Shown one piece after another: positions 16,655 to 26,204 of a stretch of DNA of 61,406 nt. Under the pieces are notes generated by a model that had not been told where the DNA came from, did not search any database, and saw nothing but the letters and a program-made list of their open reading frames with translations. Each line of letters opens with the position of its first letter. Position 1 is the first letter of the stretch. The translations under genes were made by a program, and so were the position numbers. Origin of the DNA: Kordia sp. (lineage in GTDB: Bacteria > Bacteroidota > Bacteroidia > Flavobacteriales > Flavobacteriaceae); assembly GCA_002733415.1 (NCBI GenBank), contig NVVR01000066.1, positions 1 through 61,406 of the forward strand. Reading direction: 5' to 3'.

Positions 16655-16770
16655 AAACTGAATTTTTTATTATAAAGTATTTCGCGCTTCAAAAGTAATG
16701 CAAATAATTATGAACGTAAAAAGTCAATTACTCATATACGAATACATTATTTCATTTAAAATTAAAGTCT

Positions 16771-17838
16771 TTATTTATGAGTCAATACCCAAAGTTCAAC
16801 TTCTTCAGAAGAACGCCAATACTGATCACGAGTGGTTTTTTTAGAGGATAGTTTTACTTTCTTTTTAAAACATTTTTCTAATTGAAATCGCCCTCCTTCA
16901 GCTAATTCTTTTTCTATTGGATGATCCTCAGTTGCGTTTGTTATTTGCGCTAGATTAGAAAATAAAAGTACCAATTTTCCATCTGGTAAAAGACGTTGTT
17001 TTGCACCTTCAAAAAAATCTGGAAATAGCGTTTCATTATAATATATAGCTTCATCAATACTATCTAAGTCATGCGCTTGGGGCAACCATGGTGGGTTAAA
17101 AACAATTAGCTCCGTTTGCTTATTAAATTTTCCGAAAAGATTTCCATGATCCAACTCAATTTTTCTAGACAGCTTAGTGTCTCCCATAAACTCAGTCAGT
17201 CCAACTATAGCATTTGGGTTTGTATCGGTTCCGAATACTTTTTGAAAACCGTGCTGTACCATTTGTAAAGACATTACACCACTACCAAAACCAACATCAA
17301 TTGCCGATTTCTTAGAACCCTCGTAACGTTTTAACCATTGGTCAAAAAGCGTTAAATGATCGAAACGTGTTGGAAAATACACTCCGTAAAAAGGTTTCAT
17401 TTTATTACGTAATACAGGAATATTTATGCCATTCTCATACCATTGCCAAGCACTATTTAATCCTTGTATTTGAGGGAATGACAAAATAAAATCACCTCCT
17501 TCTGGGTACAGTTTTTCTAACCAACCAATAGATGGTGATTTCCTCACCTTTAATTTATGATTTGTAATTTCTATTAGAATAAGGTTCGATAGCTTGTGAT
17601 ACTCCTCACGGTAGGCACGTTGTTCCTTAAAAGTTTTATTAGGCATCTTTCTTTTAAGACGGTCCTTAATACCATTCAATAATAACAATCCATTACTATA
17701 AAACTCCGTGATTAAAACCTGCTTACCATATTCTAATGCCTTAACAGCTTTCTTTATATCTGTAATACCATCAAATACTTCTAATTGTTTCCCTAGAACT
17801 ATAGGCTCTGGTTTATTAACGTTTATAGTTGAATTCAT
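16771..17838 (-). CDS. Class I SAM-dependent methyltransferase (HemK/RsmC-like)
   Basis: A 355-residue protein with an N-terminal helical extension (residues 1-150) and a C-terminal Rossmann methyltransferase domain. SAM-binding motif I is AIDVGFGSGVMSL, the acidic second motif is KVFGTDTNP, and the catalytic tetrapeptide is NPPW (in FNPPWLPQ). NPPY/W enzymes methylate planar amino groups, such as the glutamine of release factors, guanine N2 or adenine N6 in RNA. The substrate here is undetermined. The gene is intact and may be an older chromosomal gene that interrupts the island. Confidence 0.82.
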   Translation of the reverse strand: MNSTINVNKPEPIVLGKQLEVFDGITDIKKAVKALEYGKQVLITEFYSNGLLLLNGIKDRLKRKMPNKTFKEQRAYREEYHKLSNLILIEITNHKLKVRKSPSIGWLEKLYPEGGDFILSFPQIQGLNSAWQWYENGINIPVLRNKMKPFYGVYFPTRFDHLTLFDQWLKRYEGSKKSAIDVGFGSGVMSLQMVQHGFQKVFGTDTNPNAIVGLTEFMGDTKLSRKIELDHGNLFGKFNKQTELIVFNPPWLPQAHDLDSIDEAIYYNETLFPDFFEGAKQRLLPDGKLVLLFSNLAQITNATEDHPIEKELAEGGRFQLEKCFKKKVKLSSKKTTRDQYWRSSEEVELWVLTHK

Positions 17839-17975
17839 AGTTTAATATCCTTTTGCGCAAAAGTAAGGCATAACACCCAATGGTTATTAGAATTTATGTA
17901 ATTAAATGGATAAGTATTTTTATTTAATGCAGATTATCCTCTTCCCCATTTTGGTATATTAAAAATAGTGCCTTT

Positions 17976-18178
17976 TATAACACTTCCTTTTTTGGTGTTT
18001 ACCAATAATACTTGTGTATCTTTACATAGTTCCCAAACCTTTTAATTTAATCTAGAGGTGTTCATGATTTGAAAATTAGCTATTATAAAATGACAAAATT
18101 AAAAACAAAACCTAAAAGCTATTGTCTTGTGCCGACACGAAAACTTGTTGATTTTCTGCCCCGTACTATTCATAGGTA
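17976..18178 (+). repeat. Truncated attC-like site (site L)
   Basis: Contains the internal blocks shared with sites C, G and J: CTTGTGTATCTTTACAT-like sequence near 18010, AACAAAACCTAAAAGC at about 18104-18119, GACACGAAAAC, and CCGTACTATTCATAGGTA at 18160-18178. The inner right box ATAGGT (18172-18177) is intact, but the expected AAACGTTRR outer box is missing and is replaced by CCGTGTGAAA. The break lies 33 bp from an IS110 transposase remnant. Confidence 0.45.
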
Positions 18179-18210
18179 CCGTGTGAAAAACCTATTTTTA
18201 TATTAAAAAT

Positions 18211-18366
18211 TCAGGAAATCACTAATTCATTTTTAGGACTATCCTGTGCGTTAATAACTTGTTTTCTTGCCGCTTTTTTTATTTCAAATTCTGCCCCGTA
18301 ATAACTGTTACTTTTCCATAAACTATACATTAAAACCAATAATTTTCTTTGAACAGCTACTAAAGC
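18211..18366 (-). pseudogene. IS110-family transposase, C-terminal remnant
   Basis: About 51 codons ending at TGA (18211-18213). The opening ALVAVQRKLLVLMYSLWK is the characteristic end region of IS110/IS116/IS902 transposases, and an in-frame stop lies three codons upstream, so only the tail is left. It is placed immediately after the truncated attC-like site L. At 18363-18381 the sequence AAGCTAAACATTATGTGCAA resembles the missing right half of such a site (compare GCTAAACGTTGTCC at site C). Confidence 0.65.
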
Positions 18367-18369
18367 TAA

Positions 18370-18775
18370 ACATTATGTGCAATTCATTCTGTCTCCCGAG
18401 AGAAACTGACTTCTCAAGCTAACAAAAAGTTGATTTTAGAGAGGAAACCATCAAACTGTAACTGTATAAAAACCAGATGCTTATCAATACAAAATCAAGG
18501 TAAAGACTTGGACAAACCAAGTCCAAGAGACGCCTTTTCTCTTTTATGCATATACTTCTTGCTTTTATACCCAAAAACACAGCCCTTAAGACATTCTTCC
18601 AGGATTCAGTTTATTATTTTCTCAACTTTGAATAGTCGAATGATGCGGCTAATTCGACTTGGAAAAACAGGGAGACACCCTTTTAGAGATCACTTATACG
18701 TAATAACACTATTAGCATCTTAAAGATAATAATCTTTGTAGCCACGAAACATTATGAATTACTAAAACAAACGAA
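18370..18775. other. Leader region of the lodA-like gene
   Basis: Between the IS110 remnant and the lodA-like start. It holds a hairpin GACTTGG-N5-CCAAGTC near 18505-18523 and an open frame on the + strand (18430-18723) whose translation looks random. ATAATCTTTG at about 18727-18737 is a near-consensus promoter box. I see no supported gene. Confidence 0.4.
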
Positions 18776-21391
18776 ATGAAAGACCAAGAAAAACCCAAAT
18801 TTAGAATTTACCCATCCATAGGAATAGCTCGTATGGGAAACGGACCAGCTAATAAGAACGAAGTAGTTTTCAGTCCTGAAGTGCCATGGAAAAACTTATT
18901 CGATTTAGACCTACAACCTCATACACCATATGGTGCTTTGAAAAAACAAGCGCAACGTTTCTACATTTACAAATGTGACAAGGAAGGAAATCCAATAGAA
19001 AAAATTCACCCTAATGATTATAAAATTGAATGGTCTGTTGAAGTAGCTAATAAAAAACCATTTTGGTACGACTTCAACAACAGTTTGGACCTTTCAGTTG
19101 ATTTGGACAAGGATAGTAAGAGCAAAGAGAACAATAAGAACTTAAGCAAAGCCTTTTACGAGGATCGTATTGCACCTGGTATTAGCGCTAGTTCTCGGAA
19201 TCCAAACATCCCTAGTGAGGGTATGAAAGGAGAAGGCATTCCAAACTCAAGAGAGGAGCTTGTAAACGGTCCAAATTACGCATCTGTTTCCCTTGCTAAT
19301 GAAAAAATGAAGATTGGAGGCCTGTTCCCGTTCCCGCGAAATGGTAAAAACAATAGTACGATTGCATCGAAAATGCGAACAGTATCAAAAGAAGTAAGTC
19401 TTGGCACAATTGAATATGATAAAGACGCTGCGAATGTAGAACACGAAGGATCCCTTATATTTTATAGCGGAGACGGTGTTTCAGCTTCTTTGAATCCATC
19501 GGATCTTAACACAGATTTTGCAGACAATTCTAACTGGTATGATGACATATGCGATGGGCGTGTTACAGCAAAAGTCACAAATTTAAAAACTGGAGACATA
19601 TTTAAACTAGATGGTCCAGAAGCAGCAGCATGGATTGCAACTGCGCCACCAGATTATGCCCCACAGATCAATCCGATCTCGTCTTTATATGATTTAGTTA
19701 CAGGTGCTGATCCTGAAAAACTTAAAACGGATAATGCATCTTGTTTAAGTATGGTGCTTCCTTTGTTTTTCAAATTCTACCAAATGCAATGGGTAAATCT
19801 AGGAGATTTCCTTTCTCCTTCTTTTAAGGAGGAAATTGACAAATTAACAGCTGCTGGAAATTTCGATTTCCTCTACACACCAGGTAAAGACAGCCAAGCT
19901 AAACGTAAAGCAATTTTTCAATTGTTCAGAAACCCGAGATACGATTACATCAATGAGCAAATTATTCCAAGTAAAGACATGACGGATTTTAATGCTTTGG
20001 GTGGTGGCTCTACCAAACTTCAACTTCCGTATTATGTTGGCGATGGAATTAACTATCCTGGAAGTCCAGCGCAATGGTTTGCCATTCCACCTATGCTTTA
20101 CGACCAACTAAAACAGTGGAGCGAAGGTAACTTCACCACTCCAATGGGCTTATCAACTTTTATGGCTGACCTTCCTAATGAAAATCCTATGATTGCATTG
20201 GGCGAATACTATCAAAGTCAGTTTATCAACGCTGCTGCTTCTCCTACTAAGAATGGTACCCCATTAAAGGCTCCGCTTTTAATGACTCGTGCAGTTTTAG
20301 AAACGCTATATGGCGGAGGATTCCACCCTGGAGTAGAATTAACTTGGCCTATGCGTCACAATCAAATGTATTGTGAAAACACATTGAAATTCGATTCTGT
20401 TAATGATTCTAAAGAAGAGAAATATGATCTTTTTGGCTTAAGAGAAATTCGAGTGAATTCTGTATCTGGAAAAGAACAAGATTCAGTTTTCTTTAAAGAT
20501 TTTGGTTTCCTTATGACGCCAGAAGATGTGAGGAAATCAATGGACAAGAACAACCCGGAACATTGGTTGTGGAAAATCACACCGGGAGATCTTACTAAAT
20601 GGATGGGGATTCCATGGCAGTCTGATGCGGGAAGTTGTCAAGCCGTATGGACCGATAGCCAATATCCTGTACCAGCATGGTGGGCCGCGAATCTACCAAT
20701 AGATGTGCTTACCCATAAAAGTTATGAGCAAATTAAAGATAATTCAAGTACTGGCCCATTACTTGAAACCAAACGAAACATGTATGCAAATCGTCTACCA
20801 TGGTTACAAACCACAGATACAGGATACGTAGGGTATCATGCAGAAGGAGGCTATTTGAACGGGCTAATCAATATGGTTTACAAATGGGATCAAATTGGAA
20901 TGGTTGCCGCTCGACCTTTGGACCTAGAAGGGCACCCTAAAACTGTTTACGTATCAATGGATGCGAAAGATGCAGTAACAGCATCAAAGCTACCTCTTTA
21001 TGAATTATACAATGGTACGGAGCACTTTTACACTGATACAGCAAATGAAAGAGATAAAGCAGAAGAACTCGGTTATACTTCGCAAGAAATTGCTTGCCGT
21101 GTATATTTATCTCAAATAAAAGACAGTTTGCCATTCTATCGACTCTACAACGGTACAGATCACTTTTATACTGCCAATGTTACTGAAAGAGATCAAGCCG
21201 AAAAAAACGGTTATACTTTGGAAGGTGTTTCTGGTTTTGTTTATTTAACTGAAACAGGCGACACCGTGCCATTTTATCGACTATATAATGGTGTAGATCA
21301 CTATTACACTACTTCGATAGTTGCTAGAGATAAAAAAATAACCGAGGGATATAAGGATGAAGGAATTGCTTGTTATGTATTTCAAAATTAA
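18776..21391 (+). CDS. LodA-like CTQ-dependent amino-acid oxidase with C-terminal DUF5648-like repeats
   Basis: An 871-residue protein. Residues about 5-735 match the LodA/GoxA family (opening FRIYPSIGIARMGNG; later PWQSDAGSCQAVW, NMYANRLPWL, YHAEGGYLNGLIN). These oxidases use a cysteine tryptophylquinone cofactor made from one Cys and one Trp and release H2O2, which makes some antimicrobial. Cys621 is the best candidate Cys; the Trp partner could be Trp676, which needs alignment. LodA itself oxidises lysine; the substrate here is unknown. Unusually, residues 739-871 add three repeats of about 44 residues (LYNGT(D/E)HFYT type, DUF5648-like). No signal peptide is seen. The modifying flavoprotein gene follows 73 bp later. 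Confidence 0.85.
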   Translation: MKDQEKPKFRIYPSIGIARMGNGPANKNEVVFSPEVPWKNLFDLDLQPHTPYGALKKQAQRFYIYKCDKEGNPIEKIHPNDYKIEWSVEVANKKPFWYDFNNSLDLSVDLDKDSKSKENNKNLSKAFYEDRIAPGISASSRNPNIPSEGMKGEGIPNSREELVNGPNYASVSLANEKMKIGGLFPFPRNGKNNSTIASKMRTVSKEVSLGTIEYDKDAANVEHEGSLIFYSGDGVSASLNPSDLNTDFADNSNWYDDICDGRVTAKVTNLKTGDIFKLDGPEAAAWIATAPPDYAPQINPISSLYDLVTGADPEKLKTDNASCLSMVLPLFFKFYQMQWVNLGDFLSPSFKEEIDKLTAAGNFDFLYTPGKDSQAKRKAIFQLFRNPRYDYINEQIIPSKDMTDFNALGGGSTKLQLPYYVGDGINYPGSPAQWFAIPPMLYDQLKQWSEGNFTTPMGLSTFMADLPNENPMIALGEYYQSQFINAAASPTKNGTPLKAPLLMTRAVLETLYGGGFHPGVELTWPMRHNQMYCENTLKFDSVNDSKEEKYDLFGLREIRVNSVSGKEQDSVFFKDFGFLMTPEDVRKSMDKNNPEHWLWKITPGDLTKWMGIPWQSDAGSCQAVWTDSQYPVPAWWAANLPIDVLTHKSYEQIKDNSSTGPLLETKRNMYANRLPWLQTTDTGYVGYHAEGGYLNGLINMVYKWDQIGMVAARPLDLEGHPKTVYVSMDAKDAVTASKLPLYELYNGTEHFYTDTANERDKAEELGYTSQEIACRVYLSQIKDSLPFYRLYNGTDHFYTANVTERDQAEKNGYTLEGVSGFVYLTETGDTVPFYRLYNGVDHYYTTSIVARDKKITEGYKDEGIACYVFQN
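20990..21388 (+). repeat. Three coding repeats (DUF5648-like) in the LodA-like protein
   Basis: Three units of about 44 codons, each with FYRLYNGTDHFYT-like core, ER-D-AE helix, GYT and an A(C)-V(Y) strand: units at residues 739-781, 782-826 and 827-871. The units differ at many positions, so the duplication is not recent. Such repeats are found at the ends of secreted or sugar-linked proteins, so a binding role is plausible. Confidence 0.7.
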
Positions 21392-21464
21392 GTGCTCTGA
21401 CAAGAGCTTGGTCAATAGAATTGCAAGTAAATTTTATTTAACCAGCCTCTAAATTTATTTCCTA

Positions 21465-22523
21465 ATGAACAAAACAAATATAAATACAGATGTAATTATT
21501 GTTGGCGGTGGAGTTTCTGGCTTGATCCTTTCAATTCTTTTAAAAGAAAAGAACGTTGATCATGTGGTATTAGACCGAGTGGAAAAAAGAAAAACACTCG
21601 AGATACCAGAAACATTACCACCATCTGCATTGGTTTTATTAGAATCATTGAACTTACTGGAGCTTTTCAAAAAGAGCTCCAGTAAGACCTTTGGTTATCA
21701 TTCCATTTGGAATTCTAATATCCTTATTACCGATAATTTCTTTGATCACAATCCTTATAAGTATGGTCTGAAGTTGAATAAGAAAGAATTGCTCAATGAT
21801 TTAGGAGAATTGGTAAGGGATCATGTAATTCAATTCAATCATATAAATGAAGTAGATAGATCAGATAAAAACGTTACCGTTAAGGTTGAATCTAATAATA
21901 CCTTACAAACCATAAACGGTCGGGTTATAGTAGATGCAACTGGTAGAAACAGAGCCATTCTAAAGCTCCTTGGAGTTACAACTGAATCATTCGATAACCA
22001 AGTAGCGTTGAGCTGCCACGTGCCTTATTTCAAACACCCTAAATTGATTCATAGAGTATTTGTAGAATCATTTGAGAACGGATGGGGCATTGTTTCTTCT
22101 TTGAATGAACAGATTAACGGCATAACGCTTTACACACAAAAAGGAAGTTCTATTCTCCCTCAACTAAAAGACTATCGGAACTGGAAAGAACTACTCTCGA
22201 ACACCAAACTATTAAAAGATTTTCTTACTGATGATCGTAATCGTAAAGTAGTAGGTGGAAATGCCAATTCGTCTAGAGCTTCACAAGTTACGGGCTCCAA
22301 TTGGTTGGCTATAGGTGATGCTGCAATCGCATTTGACCCTGTGTCATCCCACGGAATTTCAAACGCGATTTATTGTACCTATCTTGCCTCTAATGCAATT
22401 GAATCACATGTGACAAATAATACAACTTCCCCATTTCAAAATTATGACGACACTATTTGTCAAATATTTAATGAGTATTTAAAACAACAATCGAAATTGT
22501 ACGATACAGATAATCGTTGGTAA
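21465..22523 (+). CDS. LodB-like FAD-dependent flavoprotein
   Basis: A 352-residue flavoprotein of the tryptophan-halogenase/geranylgeranyl-reductase-like group. It has the Rossmann motif VGGGVSGLILSILL at residues 13-26, a middle motif DATGRNRA, and the second FAD motif IGDAAIAFDPVSSHGI near 283-298. In the known pairs lodA/lodB and goxA/goxB, the flavoprotein is needed to form the CTQ cofactor of the partner oxidase. The position 73 bp after the lodA-like gene on the same strand fits that role. Specific halogenase motifs are not seen. Confidence 0.85.
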   Translation: MNKTNINTDVIIVGGGVSGLILSILLKEKNVDHVVLDRVEKRKTLEIPETLPPSALVLLESLNLLELFKKSSSKTFGYHSIWNSNILITDNFFDHNPYKYGLKLNKKELLNDLGELVRDHVIQFNHINEVDRSDKNVTVKVESNNTLQTINGRVIVDATGRNRAILKLLGVTTESFDNQVALSCHVPYFKHPKLIHRVFVESFENGWGIVSSLNEQINGITLYTQKGSSILPQLKDYRNWKELLSNTKLLKDFLTDDRNRKVVGGNANSSRASQVTGSNWLAIGDAAIAFDPVSSHGISNAIYCTYLASNAIESHVTNNTTSPFQNYDDTICQIFNEYLKQQSKLYDTDNRW

Positions 22524-22610
22524 AAAAAAATGAAATCTTATTACAAGAATAAAAAAGCTCATAACATAGAATAAACGCAATTAAAACAAACATTTATTCA
22601 AACCGTTACC

Positions 22611-22776
22611 TGCAAGCTAAAAAATGAAAAACCAGTTTTAACTTTAATGAGCGAACTTGATGAAAAGGGAATTCATAAGTTTCAAAATCCTCCATATTTT
22701 TCATCGTGGTTAAGGCTTGCTCCAAATAATAAAATATCAGGAGGTAAAGCACTTCGCTCGAAAAACCCCAAAGGTA
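22611..22776 (+). pseudogene. IS110-family transposase, internal remnant
   Basis: Continuous frame without a proper start giving PVLTLMSELDEKGIHKF, then FSSWLRLAPNNKISGGK, the typical transposase_20 domain of the IS110 family. The frame then continues into unrelated sequence. It is on the opposite strand from the IS110 remnant at 18.2 kb and represents a different part of the protein, so the two flank the lodAB pair as separate relics. Confidence 0.7.
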
Positions 22777-22803
22777 GTAATATAAAATCACTACCTTTTT
22801 TAT
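22771..22803 (+). terminator. Intrinsic terminator after lodAB-like region
   Basis: Stem AAGGTAGT/ACTACCTT with a loop of about 11 nt, followed on the + strand by a run of T. It could end transcription from the lodAB-like pair. Confidence 0.5.
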
Positions 22804-22857
22804 ATTAATTATGTAACACTATTTCAGGACTTCACATATTTTAAACAATATCCTCCT

Positions 22858-23784
22858 CTAAAAACACGGACTACTTCCATAAGGATTCGCGTCGTGATCT
22901 ATTGTAAAATTAAACTTTTTACCATCTTTCCCTCTTATATATTGAACATAATCCCAAAGACCTGAGTGGGTAAGCTTATATATGCCATTTACCTTGTTTT
23001 GATATATTTCTTTATAATATCTTATAATAGTAGGGTGAGCTCCTCCTTTAAGATATTCTTCCTTACTATACTGTAAACTAATGACTTCTTTCTGTCCTTC
23101 GTATTTTATTGCAACTGCATTTTCTTTAGCGTCCAGCCCTATCCATATTCTTTTCTTTTTGTTATTATCCATTGTATAACAAATGTATTTTTTCATAACC
23201 TGTTTCGGCGCTTCATGTACTTGCTTTTGTTTCCCATGAATGTAGATGCATCTTATTTTTGTATCTAAACTTATTTTACTATCATCTAAATTATAATTGG
23301 AAGAATAATAATCTAAAAGATAAGATAAGCCTTCTTCTCTTATAGAAACTCTACCTTCCACCTCACTTCCATGAGCGGTGGATTGAGGGTATATTTTTTT
23401 AAGATCAGCAAAGGTCGCACCTACCGACAACCCTTTTTCTGTTTTGCACATTGGATTTTCTATCTGAATAAGGTCAATTATATTTTTAGTTTCTGTAAAT
23501 GCAAAACCTATTTTTTCACCATCTTTTCCAATGATATTATATCCATCAAAACCTCCTTCCCCATCTTTATGAATAACAGCAACTAAATTTTTATTATCCT
23601 CATCAACAACCTGGTTTACTTTAATATGCATGATACCTTCTGAAGTAATCACAGGTAGTTTTTCTTTTTGGGGCACTAATACTTTTGCATTTATTTTTGT
23701 TTTAGGCTGCTCTTTCTTCTCTTGACAAGCGATTAGTAAAAGGGCGGTAAATAATACACCTAAATAAGGAATTATTTTTTTCAT
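22858..23784 (-). CDS. Putative lipoprotein, DUF1131-like N-terminal part
   Basis: A 308-residue lipoprotein with signal peptide and lipobox LLIAC at about residues 16-20. The region from about 90 to 190 (GLSVGATFADLKKIYPQS, then GSEVEGRVSIREEGLSYLLDYY) resembles the secreted alpha/beta domain called DUF1131. The C-terminal part (from about 195) is a separate unit beginning VMKKYICYTMDNNKKKRIWIG and ending with a strand-rich segment around GLWDYVQYIRGKDG. Function unknown. It lies in the accessory region next to another lipoprotein gene on the same strand. Confidence 0.6.
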   Translation of the reverse strand: MKKIIPYLGVLFTALLLIACQEKKEQPKTKINAKVLVPQKEKLPVITSEGIMHIKVNQVVDEDNKNLVAVIHKDGEGGFDGYNIIGKDGEKIGFAFTETKNIIDLIQIENPMCKTEKGLSVGATFADLKKIYPQSTAHGSEVEGRVSIREEGLSYLLDYYSSNYNLDDSKISLDTKIRCIYIHGKQKQVHEAPKQVMKKYICYTMDNNKKKRIWIGLDAKENAVAIKYEGQKEVISLQYSKEEYLKGGAHPTIIRYYKEIYQNKVNGIYKLTHSGLWDYVQYIRGKDGKKFNFTIDHDANPYGSSPCF

Positions 23785-24041
23785 TATTATATAAGTTTAG
23801 AGATAAATTATAGTTTATTTTATTAGCAACCTTACATCATATTAATTTAGTCAGGAATAATGCAATAATAATTGCTTTGTTCTTAGTTTATAATTTTAAC
23901 TATGCTAGGATATTTTGAATTCCAACTAAATCAAAAAAATCAACTTCATTTCATAAAGGACTTACATTAATGCTCTATTAGATAAATATCTAAACGATAC
24001 TAACAAAAAATAAAGTGGAAGATGTTTATATCATCTATAAA

Positions 24042-24767
24042 TTATTTTATCCTACAAAATTTATCCCAAAGTTTGCTTGCATATTCTTTAAATTCTTTGC
24101 TCGCACTATCAAATTCTTTGCCGATTATCTTTAAGCCATTCCCTTCTATTTCTCCATAATCTTCAACAAAAGTATTCCCTCTTATAGGATATTTTTCTCC
24201 ATTTTCGAGCAACATCAGTTTTGCATTGGCCCATGATAAATCCATTGAACAATAAAATTGATATATAAAAGCTATTTCGCCATAACCATTAGTGTCTAAA
24301 TCGGTAATAGTAAAAGAATCTTTGTGAAGAGATAAACCTTCTTTACAATCTTCCCATTCACAAGTAAAAAAATCTTGTATTTTTCTTTTTAATTGATACG
24401 TTTTATCAGGTTTTTGCACAAAGTGGTAACCAAATATTGTATTGGTGTATTCACTTTTGTCATTTTGAACAATATCAGTAAGTGTTATCACAGCATAATT
24501 TATACCATTTCTATCTTTCCATACTTTGTAATCTAATACGTTTCCTTGAATTTTAAGACTATTAGGTAATTTTTCATTATTAAGTAACTCCAGCTTAATT
24601 GAGTTATTTGATTCTGGTTTTAATGAATCCTTAAGCCGTAACGAATCGTTTGTAGATGATGTTATTGGATCTTGGGGTTGAAAGGAATCATTTTTAGAAT
24701 TTCCACAATTTGTGAATATTATTAACAAACTACAAACTACTACTAAAACTGAAATTTGCTTATTCAT
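24042..24767 (-). CDS. Putative lipoprotein, M949_RS01915-like
   Basis: A 241-residue lipoprotein with signal peptide and lipobox FTNC near residues 18-21, a Ser/Asp/Asn-rich linker (22-50), and a compact domain from about 55 on (DRNGINYAVITLTDI, GYHFVQ, CEWEDCKEGL, ITDLDTNGYGEIAFIYQF). The DTNGYGEIAF segment looks like a calcium-binding-type loop. It resembles proteins named after M949_RS01915 of Riemerella, annotated as surface-polysaccharide related; I am only moderately sure of that match. Function is unknown. Confidence 0.55.
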   Translation of the reverse strand: MNKQISVLVVVCSLLIIFTNCGNSKNDSFQPQDPITSSTNDSLRLKDSLKPESNNSIKLELLNNEKLPNSLKIQGNVLDYKVWKDRNGINYAVITLTDIVQNDKSEYTNTIFGYHFVQKPDKTYQLKRKIQDFFTCEWEDCKEGLSLHKDSFTITDLDTNGYGEIAFIYQFYCSMDLSWANAKLMLLENGEKYPIRGNTFVEDYGEIEGNGLKIIGKEFDSASKEFKEYASKLWDKFCRIK

Positions 24768-24922
24768 AAAATAACACTTGATTAGCCATCCGTTTTATTT
24801 ATAACGGTTTTAAAAGTTAATATAATAAAAATATAATGTATTTACTTTCTAAAATATTATTAATGTCTGATAAAGATACAAAAATCTTTAAACCCCTTGG
24901 ATAAGATCAATAAAATCGTTCA

Positions 24923-26147
24923 CTATTTCACTTTTCCTAATAGCCATGGTCTATATTGAAAAACAGTTAGTTGTAAGTCTAGTGGTTTTGATGATAATTC
25001 CCACCACTGTTTGTTTGGGTTTTCAAGAAACTTAAACAAGTTGATGTAGGTTAATGAAGAAACCTCATTACCCCAATCATATTAGAATAGGCCCACCTTT
25101 TTTAATTTTTATTTGTAATACAAGCATTATTAACTATATTATTAAGGCTGACCATATTTGTATTTCGATGGCATTTTGGTTATCTCCTAAGAAGTATTTG
25201 AGCGGAGAGTTTTGTTTTAAACGCTTAAACATTGTTTCAATCTGCCACCTGTGTTTGTAAATAGCTGCAATTTTATCAGGACCTAACGTTAAGTTATTGG
25301 TAATAAACTCATAGACTTTATTTTTTTCTGTATCCCAATAGGCAACACTTCTTATTTCAATAGCTTATCATTTTTTTTCACTACAATTAGTTCATCTTTT
25401 AGCGCGGTATCATTTGTTTTATCAGCTAAATCGAATTCCTTAATGGTATTATAGACAGCATTATCTTTTTGACGTGTTACAAAGTAAATGTCATCTAATG
25501 TCCATTGTAAATACTGTAAATAATCATTATATGCTTTGTCAAACACTACAAGAGAATCTTTTTTAAGCTCTAAATTCTTTAGAGAAATATGATCATGTGT
25601 AGCTGCATCGGTAAAACGGTTCAAACAAGATACATCTCCTAAGGCATTTATCATCGTGTGCATCTTAATGCCACCTTGTCTTTTTTCCTGTAAGAGGATT
25701 ACGACCAACTCCTTTTAAAATATCACTAAACAAGCTAATCGTAGAAGAATCTACAATCTGTAAGTTCTCTACAGGTGGTTTTAACGAGCTGCTGTCCGAT
25801 AAAAATGGGGCATAACGCTTATATAACCTTGCATAGATAGCACCAAAGACTTCGCTTGTTTTTTTCTTATTGGCATCAGATAAAGTGCTGCGTTTTGGAA
25901 AATACTTTAAGTTTAGATGATTGATACGCCCTTCAAAGGCAAGAAAAACGGTAGGAAGCTCTCTGAGCGAGGAAACACCACTCATCCTAGCAAAGAGTAT
26001 CGTTACTAAATGATCGTAGGCCTTGAACTTTTTATAATATCTATCGCTAGTATACTTTTCGGCTGTCCGATTAATATCAACTTGTGGAATATACTTTAAA
26101 ATCTGTTTAATTATAGGCGTTCCACTAAAGTGAGTACTTTTGTTCAT
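24923..26147 (-). pseudogene. IS4-family transposase, frameshifted
   Basis: The reading frame starts at ATG 26147 with KSTHFSGTPIIKQILKYIP and a DUF4372-like N-terminal domain. It contains YDHLVTILFARMSGVSSLRE and IVDSSTISLFSDILKG (first catalytic Asp region). It shifts frame near 25690 to GGIKMHTMINALGD and VFDKAYNDYLQY (second Asp region), then again after 25352 to the YREK-like segment YKHRWQIETMFKRLK, and once more near 25060, ending at 24923 (FKFLENPNKQWWEL). At least three shifts, so it is inactive. Terminal inverted repeats were not found by eye. It cuts the front off the SDR remnant. Confidence 0.75.
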
Positions 26148-26204
26148 AGTTAATAAATGTTTTTCAAAACAATAACAACTATTAACCCGAATTATTCATC
26201 AAAA

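Noticed and set aside
18430..18723. 97-residue + strand ORF as a gene
   Set aside because: The translation looks random (many Ser, Arg, Cys and Leu without pattern) and it lies in a leader region; no family features or neighbours support it.
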